A stretch of DNA of 64,000 nt from Falsiroseomonas frigidaquae. GTDB taxonomy: Bacteria > Pseudomonadota > Alphaproteobacteria > Acetobacterales > Acetobacteraceae. The stretch spans positions 62,001-126,000 of the forward strand of contig NZ_JAAVTX010000001.1 of NCBI RefSeq assembly GCF_012163145.1, in the 5' to 3' direction. Every line of letters begins with the position of its first letter. Position 1 is the stretch's first letter. The notes beneath the pieces were generated by a model. That model was not told the DNA's origin. It saw nothing but the letters and a program-made list of their open reading frames with translations, and did not search any database. This document shows, one piece after another, positions 17,421 through 27,314 of the stretch. The position numbers and the translations under genes were made by a program.

Positions 17421-18692
17421 ATGCGGGTGCTGGTGGTGGGCGGCGGCGGCCGGGAACATGCGCTGTGCTGGGCCATCGCCCGCTCGCCGAAGCTGGGCAA
17501 GCTGTGGTGCGCGCCCGGCAACCCGGGCATCGCCGCGGTGGCGGAATGCGTGCCGATCGGGGTGGAGGATATCGCGGCGCTGGCCACCTTCGCCCAGGCC
17601 AATGCCGTGGACCTGGTGGTGGCGGGGCCGGAGGCGCCGCTGACACTCGGCCTCGCCGATGCCTGCGCCGCCGCCGGCATCCCCTGCTTCGGCCCTTCCG
17701 CCGCCGCCGCGCAGCTCGAGGGCAGCAAGGCCTTCTGCAAGCAGGTGGCGGATGCCGCCGGGGTGCCCACCGCCGCCTGGGCCCGCTTCGAGGATGCCGC
17801 CGCCGCCCGCGCCTATCTGGCGCAGAAGGGCGCGCCGATCGTGGTGAAGGCGGATGGCCTGGCCGCCGGCAAGGGCGTGGTGGTGGCGATGACCGTGGAG
17901 GAAGCCGAATCGGCCATCGCCGCCATCATGGAGGACCGCATCCATGGCAGCGCCGGCGCCGCCGTGGTGATCGAGGAGTTTCTGGAAGGCGAGGAAGTCT
18001 CGTTCTTTGCCCTGTGCGATGGCACGGAAGCGCTGGCCTTCGGCGCGGCGCAGGACCACAAGCGCGTCGGCGATGGCGATACCGGCCCGAACACCGGCGG
18101 CATGGGCGCCTACAGCCCCGCCCCCGCCTTCACGGATGCGCTGCGGGAGGAGGTGATGGCCCGCTTCATCCGCCCAACGCTGGACGAAATGGCCGGCCGC
18201 GGCACCCCCTTCCGCGGCGTGCTTTTCGCCGGGCTGATGCTGACCGCCACCGGCCCGAAGCTGATCGAATACAACGTCCGCTTCGGCGACCCGGAATGCG
18301 AGACGCTGCTGCCCCTGCTGCGGTCGGACCTGCTGCCCGTGCTGCACGCCGCCGCCACCGGCAGCCTGGCCGGCCAGACGCTGGACTGGGACGCCGCGCA
18401 TAGCCTGGTGGTGATCCTGGCCGCCGAGGGCTACCCCGGCACCCCGCGCCGCGGCACGGAAATCCGCGGGCTGGAGGCAGCCTCGGCCATCCCCGGCGTG
18501 CTGGTGTTCCACGCCGGCACCGCCCGCGACGAAGCCGGCACCATCCGCGCCGCCGGCGGCCGCGTGCTGGCGGTGCAGGGCCGCGGGGCCAGCCTGGCAG
18601 CCGCGCGGGATGCCGCCTATGCGGCGGTGGACGCGGTCGACTGGCCGGAAGGCTTCGCGCGCCGCGATATCGGCTGGCGCGCCCTGGGCTGA
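17421..18692 (+). CDS. purD: Phosphoribosylamine–glycine ligase
   Basis: A 423-residue GAR synthetase, the second step of de novo purine synthesis: phosphoribosylamine plus glycine and ATP gives GAR. Motifs include [25 protein letters not shown], the ATP-grasp segments [16 protein letters not shown] and [21 protein letters not shown], and metal-binding [11 protein letters not shown]. The start is ATG 17421; a GTG three bases earlier is equally close to the GGAGAG site. Its length is normal for the family. Confidence 0.96.
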   Translation: MRVLVVGGGGREHALCWAIARSPKLGKLWCAPGNPGIAAVAECVPIGVEDIAALATFAQANAVDLVVAGPEAPLTLGLADACAAAGIPCFGPSAAAAQLEGSKAFCKQVADAAGVPTAAWARFEDAAAARAYLAQKGAPIVVKADGLAAGKGVVVAMTVEEAESAIAAIMEDRIHGSAGAAVVIEEFLEGEEVSFFALCDGTEALAFGAAQDHKRVGDGDTGPNTGGMGAYSPAPAFTDALREEVMARFIRPTLDEMAGRGTPFRGVLFAGLMLTATGPKLIEYNVRFGDPECETLLPLLRSDLLPVLHAAATGSLAGQTLDWDAAHSLVVILAAEGYPGTPRRGTEIRGLEAASAIPGVLVFHAGTARDEAGTIRAAGGRVLAVQGRGASLAAARDAAYAAVDAVDWPEGFARRDIGWRALG

Positions 18693-18839
18693 GCCCGCGC
18701 TGGTAAACGCCGGAATGTGAACACCCGCCAAGCGTCCCGTGGTTGGGGCCGGGACTGCGCCTTTGGTAAAAGCGTTCCGTCACGCTCCCGCGGCGGGCAA
18801 CACATGTTGCCGCAAGGTGCGCTGGCGGGGGAAAGACCC

Positions 18840-19523
18840 ATGCGGAACGCGCTGGCGGCCGGCCTGGCTCTGCTGATGAGTGCGACGCTTGCGCCGCCGC
18901 CCGCCTCGGCCGCGATCATCTTCGGTTTCGAGCAAGCCGGGCCGACCGTCGCCACCCACATCGGCCCCCACCCAGGCGGTCCGAACGACGTGCTGACGGT
19001 CGGCCAGTTCATCCTGGAGGACCGGATCGTCGGCGGCGGCTACCGCCTGAGCGCAGACAACAACCGGCACCCGGTCGGTGCGCCCATCGCGCCAGCGCCC
19101 CCGGGATTGCTGGACCTGTTCTTCGCGACCTTCGACCGGGGCTCGGCGCTGATTGGCGGGCTGGCGCAGTTCCTGACGCCGAATGCCAATCCGGGGAACG
19201 GCCAGTACTACAACTTCCTGCTGGCGGGCGCGGCGGGATCCGTGTTCCCGACCGGCAGCATCACCTACAACAACAGCGAATCCGACGCGCGACTGGTGCT
19301 CGGCGCCGACGGCGCGGTTTCCGGCCGATACAACACGGATCGCGGCGGTCCCTGCGGCTGGACCGGCGCCTGCAGCTTCAGCGGCCAGCTGACCGCGACG
19401 CGCATTCCCGACCCCGCCCCGGTGGTCGCGGTGCCGGAGCCGGCCTCCCTGGCGCTGTTCGGACTCGGTCTGGCCGGCCTCGCCGCGCTGCGGCGGTGGG
19501 TCAGACCGGCTCGGGCCAGATGA
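18840..19523 (+). CDS. PEP-CTERM sorting-domain protein
   Basis: A 227-residue exported protein. It has a signal peptide (MRNALAAGLALLMSATLAPPPASA), a beta-rich body with many Gly, Asn and Tyr residues, one Cys pair (CGWTGAC), and a C-terminal VPEPASLALFGLGLAGLAALRRW segment: the VPEP motif, a membrane helix and an Arg-rich tail. PEP-CTERM proteins are cleaved by exosortase, whose gene is not in this window; they commonly associate with exopolysaccharide loci, as here. GGGGGAAAG precedes the start. Its last 23 bases overlap the 3' end of the convergent glycosyltransferase gene. Confidence 0.88.
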   Translation: MRNALAAGLALLMSATLAPPPASAAIIFGFEQAGPTVATHIGPHPGGPNDVLTVGQFILEDRIVGGGYRLSADNNRHPVGAPIAPAPPGLLDLFFATFDRGSALIGGLAQFLTPNANPGNGQYYNFLLAGAAGSVFPTGSITYNNSESDARLVLGADGAVSGRYNTDRGGPCGWTGACSFSGQLTATRIPDPAPVVAVPEPASLALFGLGLAGLAALRRWVRPARAR

Positions 19524-21693
19524 AGCGCTGGCGTTCCAGATAGGCCAGCCGCGCGGCCAGATCCTGCGCCGCGCAGGCCATCACGGACACCACGCCGACG
19601 CCCACCTCCCGCGCTGCCGGGTCGGCGCTTTCTGGCGCGGCATCCGCCTCGATGGCGAGTTCCAGCACGCGGCCGGCGCCCGCCGGCACCTCCAGTGCCG
19701 CCACGGCACGCGAATCGGCGGCCAGCTCCATCACCAGCGGCTCTGCCCCCGGCCCGGACCCCGGCATGGCAAGCGTCACGCGCTGCGCCCGGGCCGGCCC
19801 GCGCAGCATCAGGTGCAGGCGCAGCACGCCCTCGGCGGAGGCGGGAAGCGGCAGGCGCAGCAGCGCGCGGCCGGGGCGCGTCCAGCAGCCCCATTCCTCC
19901 GCGCCGTGCCACCCCTCGCCTGCGCGCAGCAGGTCGGCGAGGGCCATTTCCGGGCTGGGCAACGGGGCCGCGATCTCGGCCAGACGGTGCAGGGTGCCCA
20001 ACGGCGGAGCCAGGGGGGAGGCCGGGCCCGGCGGGCCTTCGGCGGGTGCGTCGGCAGACAGGCGGCCGAGCAGGTCCTCCGTCACCTGTTTCCAGGCGCG
20101 CAACTGCAGCCCGGCCCGCACCTTGGACTCCTGCGCGTGGCGGTAGGCGGCGTCGAAGGTCAGGCGCTCCACCGCCTCAAGGAAATCCGGCTCGCTCTGG
20201 TGGCGGAAATGCAGGGCCAGGCCGAGCCCCGCCTCCAGCAGCCCGCTATGGTCCGGCGCCAGCACCGCCTTGCCATGCGACAGCGCCTCCGTCACCGGCA
20301 GGCCCCAGCCTTCATGGAAGGAGTTGTACAGGGTGAACAGCGCGCCCTCATACAGCCCGGCCAGGGCCGAATCCGGCACATCCACCAGCAGCCGCACCCC
20401 GTCCCGCAAGGCCGGGGCGTTGCGCAGCAGGGCCAAGGCGGGATCGGAGAGGTAGCCAGGGCGCCCGACCAGCACCAGCAGCGGCAGCGCCGCCGCGCCG
20501 TGCTTGCGGGTCAGCGCCAGCCAGGCGTTCAGCACGAACAGGTGGTTCTTGCGCGATTCCAGCGTGCCGACGAACAGCGCATAGGGCCGCCCGGCGAGTG
20601 CCGCGATGCCGGGATGCGGCCGCGGCGCCGGCGGCACGCGCACCGGCTGGGCATCCAGCCGCAGCACGGAGACGGGCGGCGCCGGCAGGCCGGGCAGCAG
20701 CTTCGCGCGCAGCGCCTCGATGTCCTTCCGCGTCGCCTCGGAAACCGCCAGCAGCAGGTCGGCATGGGCGCCGAGGCCGGCGAACCAGCGGGCGAACTCC
20801 GCCACCATCGCCGGCGCATTGTGCTCCGGCACCACCAGCGGTCCGCAATCATGCACCAGGGCGGCGTAGCGCAGGCCATGCCGCGCCTTCGCCGCGCGCA
20901 GCGCCAGGTTGTAGTCGCGCAGCCACCAGGAGGAGCCGAGATTCACCAGCCAGGCGCCCTGCGGGAAGACCAGTTCCGGCGCCGCCGCCACCGCCTCCCG
21001 CGCCAGGCCCACGGCCTCCCGCCATGCCGGGTCCAGCGGGTCGGCGCCGGCCCGTGCCAGGCTGGCCAGGCGCAGGAAGATCTCCCGCGGCAAGGCGCGC
21101 CACAGGCCGGCCTCGGCATCGAACACCGCCAGCAGCACGGTGGACGCCGCGCCGCCGGGCCGCAGCGCCGGGCCGACGATCTCCATCTGCACGCGCTGAA
21201 TGCCGGATGGCGCCCGGTTGCCGCCGAACCAGGACAGCAGGTCGGACAGGTCGAAGACCACGGACAGGTCGCCGAGCAGGGTCAGCCCGGCACCTTCCTC
21301 CGCCGCCGCCTCCGCCAGTCCACCCTCGGCCAGCAGCGTCGCGACCTCACGCCAGGCGAGGTCGCTGTCGGGCGTCAGGTCCAGCGCGCGGGCATAGGCG
21401 GCGCGCGCCCCGGCACGGTCGCCGGCACGCTTCAGGGCGTGGCCGATCTGGATCTGCAGGTCCGCATCCTCCGCCAGCCCACGTTCAGCCTGGCGGTAGG
21501 AGGCGACGGCGGCGAGCGGGTCGCCCTGTTCCTTCAGGCAATGGCCGTGCTGGACCCAGATGCCCCAGTCATCCGGGTGCTGCGCCAGCCAGGCGGCGTA
21601 GCCTTCGGCGGCGCCGCGCCAGTCGCGCGCATCGCGCCGGCGATCCGCCTCCCCCAGCACGCCCGCACCTTCGCTCCGCCGCACACCATCCAT
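19501..21693 (-). CDS. TPR–glycosyltransferase family 4 fusion with C-terminal accessory domain
   Basis: A 730-residue three-part protein. Residues about 20-125 are TPR-like (WGIWVQHGHCLKEQGDP, ALKRAGDRAGARAAYARAL). Residues about 140-590 form a GT-B glycosyltransferase: SGIQRVQMEIVGPAL, ALFVGTLESRKNHLFVLNAW, and FHEGWGLPVTEALSHGK with the E-x7-E-type nucleotide-sugar site. Residues about 600-700 contain GWHGAEEWGCWTRPGRALL and look like a beta-sandwich accessory domain I cannot name. The donor is unknown, but manC follows 40 bases upstream on the same strand, making GDP-mannose a reasonable guess. Confidence 0.85.
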   Translation of the reverse strand: MDGVRRSEGAGVLGEADRRRDARDWRGAAEGYAAWLAQHPDDWGIWVQHGHCLKEQGDPLAAVASYRQAERGLAEDADLQIQIGHALKRAGDRAGARAAYARALDLTPDSDLAWREVATLLAEGGLAEAAAEEGAGLTLLGDLSVVFDLSDLLSWFGGNRAPSGIQRVQMEIVGPALRPGGAASTVLLAVFDAEAGLWRALPREIFLRLASLARAGADPLDPAWREAVGLAREAVAAAPELVFPQGAWLVNLGSSWWLRDYNLALRAAKARHGLRYAALVHDCGPLVVPEHNAPAMVAEFARWFAGLGAHADLLLAVSEATRKDIEALRAKLLPGLPAPPVSVLRLDAQPVRVPPAPRPHPGIAALAGRPYALFVGTLESRKNHLFVLNAWLALTRKHGAAALPLLVLVGRPGYLSDPALALLRNAPALRDGVRLLVDVPDSALAGLYEGALFTLYNSFHEGWGLPVTEALSHGKAVLAPDHSGLLEAGLGLALHFRHQSEPDFLEAVERLTFDAAYRHAQESKVRAGLQLRAWKQVTEDLLGRLSADAPAEGPPGPASPLAPPLGTLHRLAEIAAPLPSPEMALADLLRAGEGWHGAEEWGCWTRPGRALLRLPLPASAEGVLRLHLMLRGPARAQRVTLAMPGSGPGAEPLVMELAADSRAVAALEVPAGAGRVLELAIEADAAPESADPAAREVGVGVVSVMACAAQDLAARLAYLERQRFIWPEPV

Positions 21694-21733
21694 GCCAGAC
21701 GACCCTGTTCCGTCGCCCCCGGTCTACATCACA

Positions 21734-23191
21734 TCAGGCCCGGCCGTAATTGTCCTCGAGCCGCACGATGTCATCCTCGCCGAGATAGGACCCGGACTGC
21801 ACCTCGATCAGCGTCAGCGGGATCATCCCCGGATTCTCCAGCCGGTGGACGCAGCCTAGCGGCAGGTAGACGCTCTCATTCTCCCGCAGCAGGATCCGTT
21901 CCCCGTCGCGTTCCACCATGGCGGTGCCGGCGACGACCACCCAATGCTCGGCCCGGTGATAGTGCTTCTGCAGCGACAGCTTGCGGCCCGGCCGGACGGA
22001 AATCTTCTTGACCTGGAAGCGGTTGCCGAGCGCCACGCCCTCATAGGCACCCCAGGGGCGGTAGACGCGGCGGTGTTCCGTGGCTTCGCGGCGGCCGGTG
22101 GCCTTGAGCTGCTCGACCATCTTCTTCACGTCCTGGGCGCGGTCGCGGTGGCAGGCCAGCACCGCGTCATCCGTCACCACCAGCACCACATCCTCCAGCC
22201 CGACCACGGCGCTGAGAATGCCCTCGGACCGCACGAAGCAGCGCCGCGCGCCGAGCAGGGCGACCGGGCCGCTGGTCGCGTTGCCCTCGGCATCCTTCGG
22301 CGCGATGTCCCACAGCGAGGACCAGTTGCCGACATCGGACCAGCCCGGATCGCAGGGCACCACGGCGGCCAGGCTGGTGCGTTCCATCACCGCCGTGTCG
22401 ATCGACACGGAAGGCGCCTGGGCGAAGCCGGCGCCGAGGCGGACGAAGCCGAGGTCCCGCGTGCCCTCGGCCACGGCGCCACGGGCGGCGCGCAGCACAT
22501 CCGGCGCATGCGCCTCGAGCTCGGCCAGCAGCGTGGCGGTGGAGGCGACGAACATGCCGCTGTTCCACAGATGCCGGCCGCCGGCCAGGAAGCGCGCGGC
22601 GGTCGCCGCATCCGGCTTCTCGACGAAGCGGGCGATCTCCAGCGCGCCTTCCACGCCCTGCAGCGCGGCGCCGGCCTCGATGTAGCCATAGCCGGTCTCC
22701 GGCACCGTGGGCCGGATGCCGAAGGTGGCGATGCGGCCGGCGGCGGCGGCCGCGGCCGCGGCGCCCAGCGCGCGGAGCAGCGCCGGCACATCCTGCACCG
22801 CGGCGTCGGCAGCCATGATCCAGAGGGTGACGCCGGGGGCTTCCTCGCCGATCAGCACGGCGGCGGCGGCGATGGCGGCGGCGCTGTTGCGCGCCTCCGG
22901 CTCCAGGATGATGCGCGATCCCTCGATGCCGGCTTCGCGCAGCTGTTCGGCCACCAGGAAGCGATGCGCCTCGCCGCAGACCACCACGGGGGCGGCGAAG
23001 CCGGGGCCGCGAGCGCGCTCCGCGGTTTCCTGCAACATGGTGCCGGCCGAGACCAGCGGCCAGAACTGCTTGGGATAGCCTTCGCGCGAAAGCGGCCAGA
23101 GCCGGCTGCCGGTGCCGCCACACAGGATGACGGGGACGATCGCATCCCGCGGGGCGTCCGTGGTGTGGGCCTGCATCGCACTCATGGGCAT
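21734..23191 (-). CDS. manC: Mannose-1-phosphate guanylyltransferase / mannose-6-phosphate isomerase
   Basis: A bifunctional type II enzyme of about 485 residues that makes GDP-mannose. The N-terminal nucleotidyltransferase has PVILCGGTGSRLWPLSRE, YPKQFWPL, and VEKPD then LWNSGMFVA. The C-terminal cupin isomerase domain has RPWGAYEG, VKKISVRPGRKLSLQKHYHR and HWVVVAGTA. It supplies GDP-mannose for surface polysaccharide and probably serves the flanking glycosyltransferases. The start is not certain: ATGs at 23191, 23185 and 23176 are in frame; I chose 23191 because a weak GGAA lies at workable distance. Confidence 0.92.
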   Translation of the reverse strand: MPMSAMQAHTTDAPRDAIVPVILCGGTGSRLWPLSREGYPKQFWPLVSAGTMLQETAERARGPGFAAPVVVCGEAHRFLVAEQLREAGIEGSRIILEPEARNSAAAIAAAAVLIGEEAPGVTLWIMAADAAVQDVPALLRALGAAAAAAAAGRIATFGIRPTVPETGYGYIEAGAALQGVEGALEIARFVEKPDAATAARFLAGGRHLWNSGMFVASTATLLAELEAHAPDVLRAARGAVAEGTRDLGFVRLGAGFAQAPSVSIDTAVMERTSLAAVVPCDPGWSDVGNWSSLWDIAPKDAEGNATSGPVALLGARRCFVRSEGILSAVVGLEDVVLVVTDDAVLACHRDRAQDVKKMVEQLKATGRREATEHRRVYRPWGAYEGVALGNRFQVKKISVRPGRKLSLQKHYHRAEHWVVVAGTAMVERDGERILLRENESVYLPLGCVHRLENPGMIPLTLIEVQSGSYLGEDDIVRLEDNYGRA

Positions 23192-23405
23192 GGGGCGGTC
23201 ATTTCCGGGCATGCCCGGGGGTATGTCGCAGGGGGTGGGAAAAAGAAAGGCGAAGGCAAGGTGGCTCCGTGTCATCGCGTGTCGCCCGGCCCGGGGCGCG
23301 CGGTGCGGCGGCCGGAGGTTGACGGCCGCCGCCGCAGGTCGCTTAACCCCCGCGGGCCCGCCTTGCCCCGGCAGGGCGGCGCGGTGCGACAGGAAAGGGT
23401 GACCG

Positions 23406-24761
23406 GTGTCGAAGCCACGGATCGCGATCGACGGCTACAACCTGGCGCTGGACCAGGGGACGGGCGTGGCGACCTACGCCCGCAACCTGTCGCATCGGCT
23501 GGGCGCCCTGGGGGCGGAGGTCGGCGTGCTATACGGCCAGCGCGGCTCCACCGGCAAGGATGAGCTTCTGCGCGAGGTCACCCTCTACGATGCGCGGCCC
23601 CGGCCGCCGCATTGGCTGAAGCGCGCCATCGACGATGCCATCCATGGCGTGAAGCTGTCCTATGGCGAGGAAGCGAAGCGCGTGCCGCTGACCGACCGCG
23701 TCATCCGGCAGGGGCTGGAGGCGCGGCTGCCGCATGCGGACACGCTGTGGAATGCGCCGGAGCTGTTCCGCGCCGCGGTGCAGAGCTTCGGCCTGAAGAA
23801 CAAGATGGGCCGGGTGAAGCTGCCGGACCAGCAGGACGTGATGCACTGGACCTACCCGCTGCCGCTGCGGGTGGAGGGCACGAAGAACATCTACACCATC
23901 CACGACCTGGTGCCGCTGCGGATGCCGTATGCCACGCTGGACGTGAAGCGCCGCTACCTCGGCACCTGCCGCGCCATCGCCGCCCATGCCGACCATATCG
24001 TGACGGTCAGCGAGGCCTCGAAGCGGGACATCATCAACCTGCTCGGCGTGCCGGCGGAGAAGATCTCCAACACCTACCAATCCGTGGAAATCCCGGACCG
24101 CCTGGCCCGCAAGCCGGAGAACCTGGCCCGCGCCGAGGTGAAGGGCGCCTTCGGGCTGGAATGGGGCGAGTACTGGCTGTTCTTCGGCGCGATCGAGCCG
24201 AAGAAGAATGTCGGCCGGCTGATCGAGGCCTACCTCGCCTCCGGCAGCACCAAGCCGCTGGTGATCTGCGGCAAGCAGGCCTGGCAGATGCGCCAGGAGC
24301 TCGGCCTGATCTACGAGGACGACCAGCGCGTCATGGCCGACCCCGGCCCCTTCGACGGCGTGCAGGCGCTGACCCGCAAGCTGCGCGACCGCGTCATCCT
24401 GCTGGATTATGCGCCGTTCCGCCTGCTGGTCAGCCTGGTGCGCGGCGCCCGCGCCCTGCTGTTCCCCTCGTTGTATGAGGGCTTCGGCCTGCCGGCGCTG
24501 GAGGCGATGCTGCTCGGCACCCCGGTGATGACCAGCAACACATCCTCCCTGCCGGAAGTGGTGGGCGATGCGGCGCTGACGGTAGACCCTTACGACACGC
24601 GCGCGATGGCGGAGGCGATCCAGGCGCTGGACGGCGATGCCGAACTTCGTGCGGCGCTTTCCGGCAAGGGGCCGGGCCAAGCGGCGCTGTTCGACGGGGC
24701 GCATTACGGCCGGCGGCTGGCTGAGATGTACGCCCGCATCGGCATCACGCTGAACCCGTAG
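23406..24761 (+). CDS. Glycosyltransferase family 4
   Basis: A 451-residue GT-B glycosyltransferase. The N-terminal acceptor domain starts [26 protein letters not shown], with [14 protein letters not shown] and [13 protein letters not shown]. The donor domain has [21 protein letters not shown] and [21 protein letters not shown], the E-x7-E site of GT4. The enzyme is cytoplasmic and membrane-associated by analogy. It starts with GTG 23406 behind AAGGGTG. It is divergent from manC with 214 bases between, and its product likely acts in the same polysaccharide. Confidence 0.9.
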   Translation: MSKPRIAIDGYNLALDQGTGVATYARNLSHRLGALGAEVGVLYGQRGSTGKDELLREVTLYDARPRPPHWLKRAIDDAIHGVKLSYGEEAKRVPLTDRVIRQGLEARLPHADTLWNAPELFRAAVQSFGLKNKMGRVKLPDQQDVMHWTYPLPLRVEGTKNIYTIHDLVPLRMPYATLDVKRRYLGTCRAIAAHADHIVTVSEASKRDIINLLGVPAEKISNTYQSVEIPDRLARKPENLARAEVKGAFGLEWGEYWLFFGAIEPKKNVGRLIEAYLASGSTKPLVICGKQAWQMRQELGLIYEDDQRVMADPGPFDGVQALTRKLRDRVILLDYAPFRLLVSLVRGARALLFPSLYEGFGLPALEAMLLGTPVMTSNTSSLPEVVGDAALTVDPYDTRAMAEAIQALDGDAELRAALSGKGPGQAALFDGAHYGRRLAEMYARIGITLNP

Positions 24762-24786
24762 CGGGCTGAGAAATTCGCTCTGAAAG

Positions 24787-24882
24787 CCCTCTCCCCCACT
24801 TCTTCTGGGGAAGAGGGTTGGGTCAGGGGGAAGTGCAAGCGTCTGAACGACCTCCGGTTTTCGCAGCCCCCTCACCCAAGCC
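24787..24882. repeat. Intergenic inverted-repeat element between convergent genes
   Basis: Two nested inverted repeats. CCCTCTCCCCC pairs with GGGGAAGAGGG (one mismatch). GTTGGGTCAGGGGG further on pairs with CCCCCTCACCCAAG near 24868-24881 (two mismatches). Short GC-palindromes of this type are scattered between genes in many proteobacteria. It sits between the convergent GT4 and chemoreceptor genes, where it can also act as a bidirectional terminator. Confidence 0.65.
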
Positions 24883-24884
24883 TG

Positions 24885-26363
24885 CTAACGCACCAGCACT
24901 TCCGCCGCCCGGCGCGTGGTCGCCACCGCCTCCGCCGCCCGCAGCACCGCCGCCGAAATGCCGCCGACGCTGGTGGAGACGGTGGTCACGGCGGTGGAGG
25001 CGCCATGCATGTTGCCGGACATGCTGCGCGTCACCACGGATTGCTCCTCCACCGCCGCCGCGGTCTGCGTCACGCTTTCCCGCACCGTCGTGACGGCGTC
25101 GCGGATCGTGCCGAGCGCGCTGGCCACGGCGGCGGAGGTGGCCTGGATGCCGTCGATCTCGCCGGAGATCTGCTGCGTCGCCGCCGCCGCCTGCACCGCC
25201 AGGTTCTTCACCTCGCTGGCCACCACGGCGAAGCCCTTCCCGGCCTCCCCGGCACGCGCCGCCTCGATGGTCGCGTTCAGCGCCAGCAGGTTGATCTGGC
25301 TGGCGACGTTGCGGATCAGGCCGACGATGCTGGTCATCGCCTGCGCCGCATTGGCCAGCGCCTCCGTGCTCTGCGCCACGCTGACCGTCTGTTCGAAGGC
25401 GGCATCGGTGGCGGTGCGGGAATTGGCCATGGAGCGGGCGATCTCGCCGATCGAGGCGGCCAGTTCCTCCGACGCCGCGGCGACGAGCTGCACGTTGCTT
25501 GCGGTCTCGTCGGCCGCGGCGGATGCGGCGCTCGCCTCCTCCGTCGATTCGCCGATGGCCTGGTCGATCGCGCTGAAATTGCGGTCGATCATGGTCTTCA
25601 GATCCGTCAGCAGCTTCACCTGCACGGTGATATCGCTGGCGAACTTCACCACCTTCGCCACCTTGCCGGCGCCATCCAGGATCGGGTTGTAGGTCGCCTC
25701 CAGCCAGACCTCGCGGCCGCCCTTGCCGAAGCGGCGGAACTGCCCCATCCGCGGCTTGCCGGATCGCAAATCCGACCAGAGCTCCTGGTAGGTCGCCTCG
25801 TCGAATTGCTGGCCCATGAACATCCGGTGCGGCTGTCCCCGCACCTCCTCGATGCCGTAGCCCATCGTCTTCAGCAGGTTGTCATTCGCCTCGATCACCG
25901 TGCCATCCACCGTGAAGGCGATGACCGCCTGCGACCGGTCGATGGCCGCCAGCTGCGCCGCATAGTCGAGGTTGAGCAGCCGCGCCTTGGCATCGGCCCA
26001 TTCGACGACGAAGCCGCTGCGCCGGGTGCCGTCCCATAGCGGGGTCACCAGCAGGTCGAAGGCGCGCGGCCCGATGCGGATGGTGGCCGCGTGCGGCGCC
26101 TTCAGCGCGGCAAGCATCTGGCGCTGATGCGCCGGCTTCTTGTGAAAGATGTCGATGTTGCTGCCGACCAGCCGGGCCATGCTGAAATGCGGCAATTCCT
26201 TCCGCAGGTCGGCTTCCGCCTCCCGCATCAGCGCGGTCGCGCTGGCATTCATGTAGGTGATGTTCAGGTCGGTATCAGCCAGCATCACATTGGTGCGCAG
26301 CACATCGAGTGCCCCGCCATCAAGACCAGCTACGCGCGCCTTCCTATTCTGGTAGCCAAACAT
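24885..26363 (-). CDS. Soluble methyl-accepting chemotaxis protein with two PAS domains
   Basis: A 492-residue chemoreceptor without signal peptide or membrane helix, so it should be cytoplasmic. PAS 1 spans about residues 15-125 ([19 protein letters not shown]) and PAS 2 about 135-250 ([23 protein letters not shown], ending [10 protein letters not shown]). From about 270 on there is a long coiled coil with the receptor tip ([20 protein letters not shown]) that contacts CheA and CheW. PAS domains in such receptors often bind haem, flavin or small ligands, but no cofactor residue is certain here. There is no che gene nearby. Confidence 0.92.
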   Translation of the reverse strand: MFGYQNRKARVAGLDGGALDVLRTNVMLADTDLNITYMNASATALMREAEADLRKELPHFSMARLVGSNIDIFHKKPAHQRQMLAALKAPHAATIRIGPRAFDLLVTPLWDGTRRSGFVVEWADAKARLLNLDYAAQLAAIDRSQAVIAFTVDGTVIEANDNLLKTMGYGIEEVRGQPHRMFMGQQFDEATYQELWSDLRSGKPRMGQFRRFGKGGREVWLEATYNPILDGAGKVAKVVKFASDITVQVKLLTDLKTMIDRNFSAIDQAIGESTEEASAASAAADETASNVQLVAAASEELAASIGEIARSMANSRTATDAAFEQTVSVAQSTEALANAAQAMTSIVGLIRNVASQINLLALNATIEAARAGEAGKGFAVVASEVKNLAVQAAAATQQISGEIDGIQATSAAVASALGTIRDAVTTVRESVTQTAAAVEEQSVVTRSMSGNMHGASTAVTTVSTSVGGISAAVLRAAEAVATTRRAAEVLVR

Positions 26364-26449
26364 CGGATGCTGTCCCCGGCATCATTGCCCGGAATCACAT
26401 CTAGTTCAGTTCGGTTACCCGATCCTTTGTGCTGCTGCCGAATCCTCGA

Positions 26450-27214
26450 TCAGCCGTGCCGCAGCGGCGCCAGCACATCCTCCGGCTTCGCCAGCCCCTC
26501 CAGCACCGGCCGCGCGAACAGGAAGCCCTGCATGAAGCGAAGCCCGGTGTCGCGCAGAGCGACGACCTCCCCCGGCTGTTCCACGCCCTCGGCCACCACC
26601 TCGATGTCCAGTTCCGCCCCCAGCCCCACCAGCGCGGCGATGATGGCCAGGCGGACGCGGTCCCGGTCGCAGCCTTGCACCAGGGCCCGGTCCAGCTTGA
26701 TGACGTCCGGCCGCAGCTCGGCGAGGCGGGACAGGCCGGAATAGCCGGTGGCGAAATCGTCCAGCGCGATCTTGAAGCCGTGCCGACGGTATTCCTCGAT
26801 GATGCTGCGGGTGTGGTCCAGGTCGGCGATGTGCTCGCTCTCGACGATCTCGAAGGTCAAACGGTTCAGCGGAAAGCCGGTGCGGCGCGCGGTATCCAGG
26901 GTGCGGCGGATGCAGGCACGCGGCTCATACACCGCATTCGGCAGGAAATTGATGTTGAGCCCGCAATCCACGCCAAGTGCCGCCGCCATCTCGATGGCGC
27001 GGACCCGGCAGGCCTGATCGAAGGCATAGCGGTTCAGGTCGGTGACCTGGTCGAGGACATGACCCGCGCCCTCCCCCGCCGGTCCGCGCACCAGCGCCTC
27101 ATGCGCCACGATTCGGCCTGCGACCACGTCCACCACCGGCTGGAAGGCCATGGTGAAGGGGAACAGGCTGGCTTCGGTCCTGCAGGCGGCACAGTTGGCG
27201 GCGCTTGGCGGCAT
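26450..27214 (-). CDS. EAL-domain cyclic-di-GMP phosphodiesterase
   Basis: A 254-residue stand-alone EAL domain. Metal and catalytic motifs are kept: HEALVRG (EAL), NINFLPN, FEIVESEHIAD, LDDFATGYSGLSRL, DVIKLDR, EVVAEGVE and QGFLFARP. It should therefore hydrolyse c-di-GMP to pGpG. No GGDEF, PAS or membrane part is fused. The short N-terminus has a CxxC (NCAACRTE, residues about 7-14) that could sense redox state or bind metal; that is speculation. It lies 86 bases upstream of the chemoreceptor gene on the same strand, and the two may share regulation of motility and surface life. Confidence 0.92.
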   Translation of the reverse strand: MPPSAANCAACRTEASLFPFTMAFQPVVDVVAGRIVAHEALVRGPAGEGAGHVLDQVTDLNRYAFDQACRVRAIEMAAALGVDCGLNINFLPNAVYEPRACIRRTLDTARRTGFPLNRLTFEIVESEHIADLDHTRSIIEEYRRHGFKIALDDFATGYSGLSRLAELRPDVIKLDRALVQGCDRDRVRLAIIAALVGLGAELDIEVVAEGVEQPGEVVALRDTGLRFMQGFLFARPVLEGLAKPEDVLAPLRHG

Positions 27215-27314
27215 GGGGTCGGCAATCCGTCGGTCGATGGTTGTCCAATCGATACGCGGCGCGCCAATCCAAGTTGTAAATGCCAGCGATCAAATGTTGC
27301 GGGGGCGGATATCC

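Noticed and set aside
19501-24761. ManC and two glycosyltransferases considered part of the kps capsule locus
   Set aside because: They lie 10 kb away with unrelated genes between them and no Kps-type marker; they may feed the same polymer, but the sequence does not show it.
24787-24882. Inverted repeats considered as insertion-sequence ends
   Set aside because: There is no transposase frame between them and no target duplication; the pattern fits a small intergenic palindrome.
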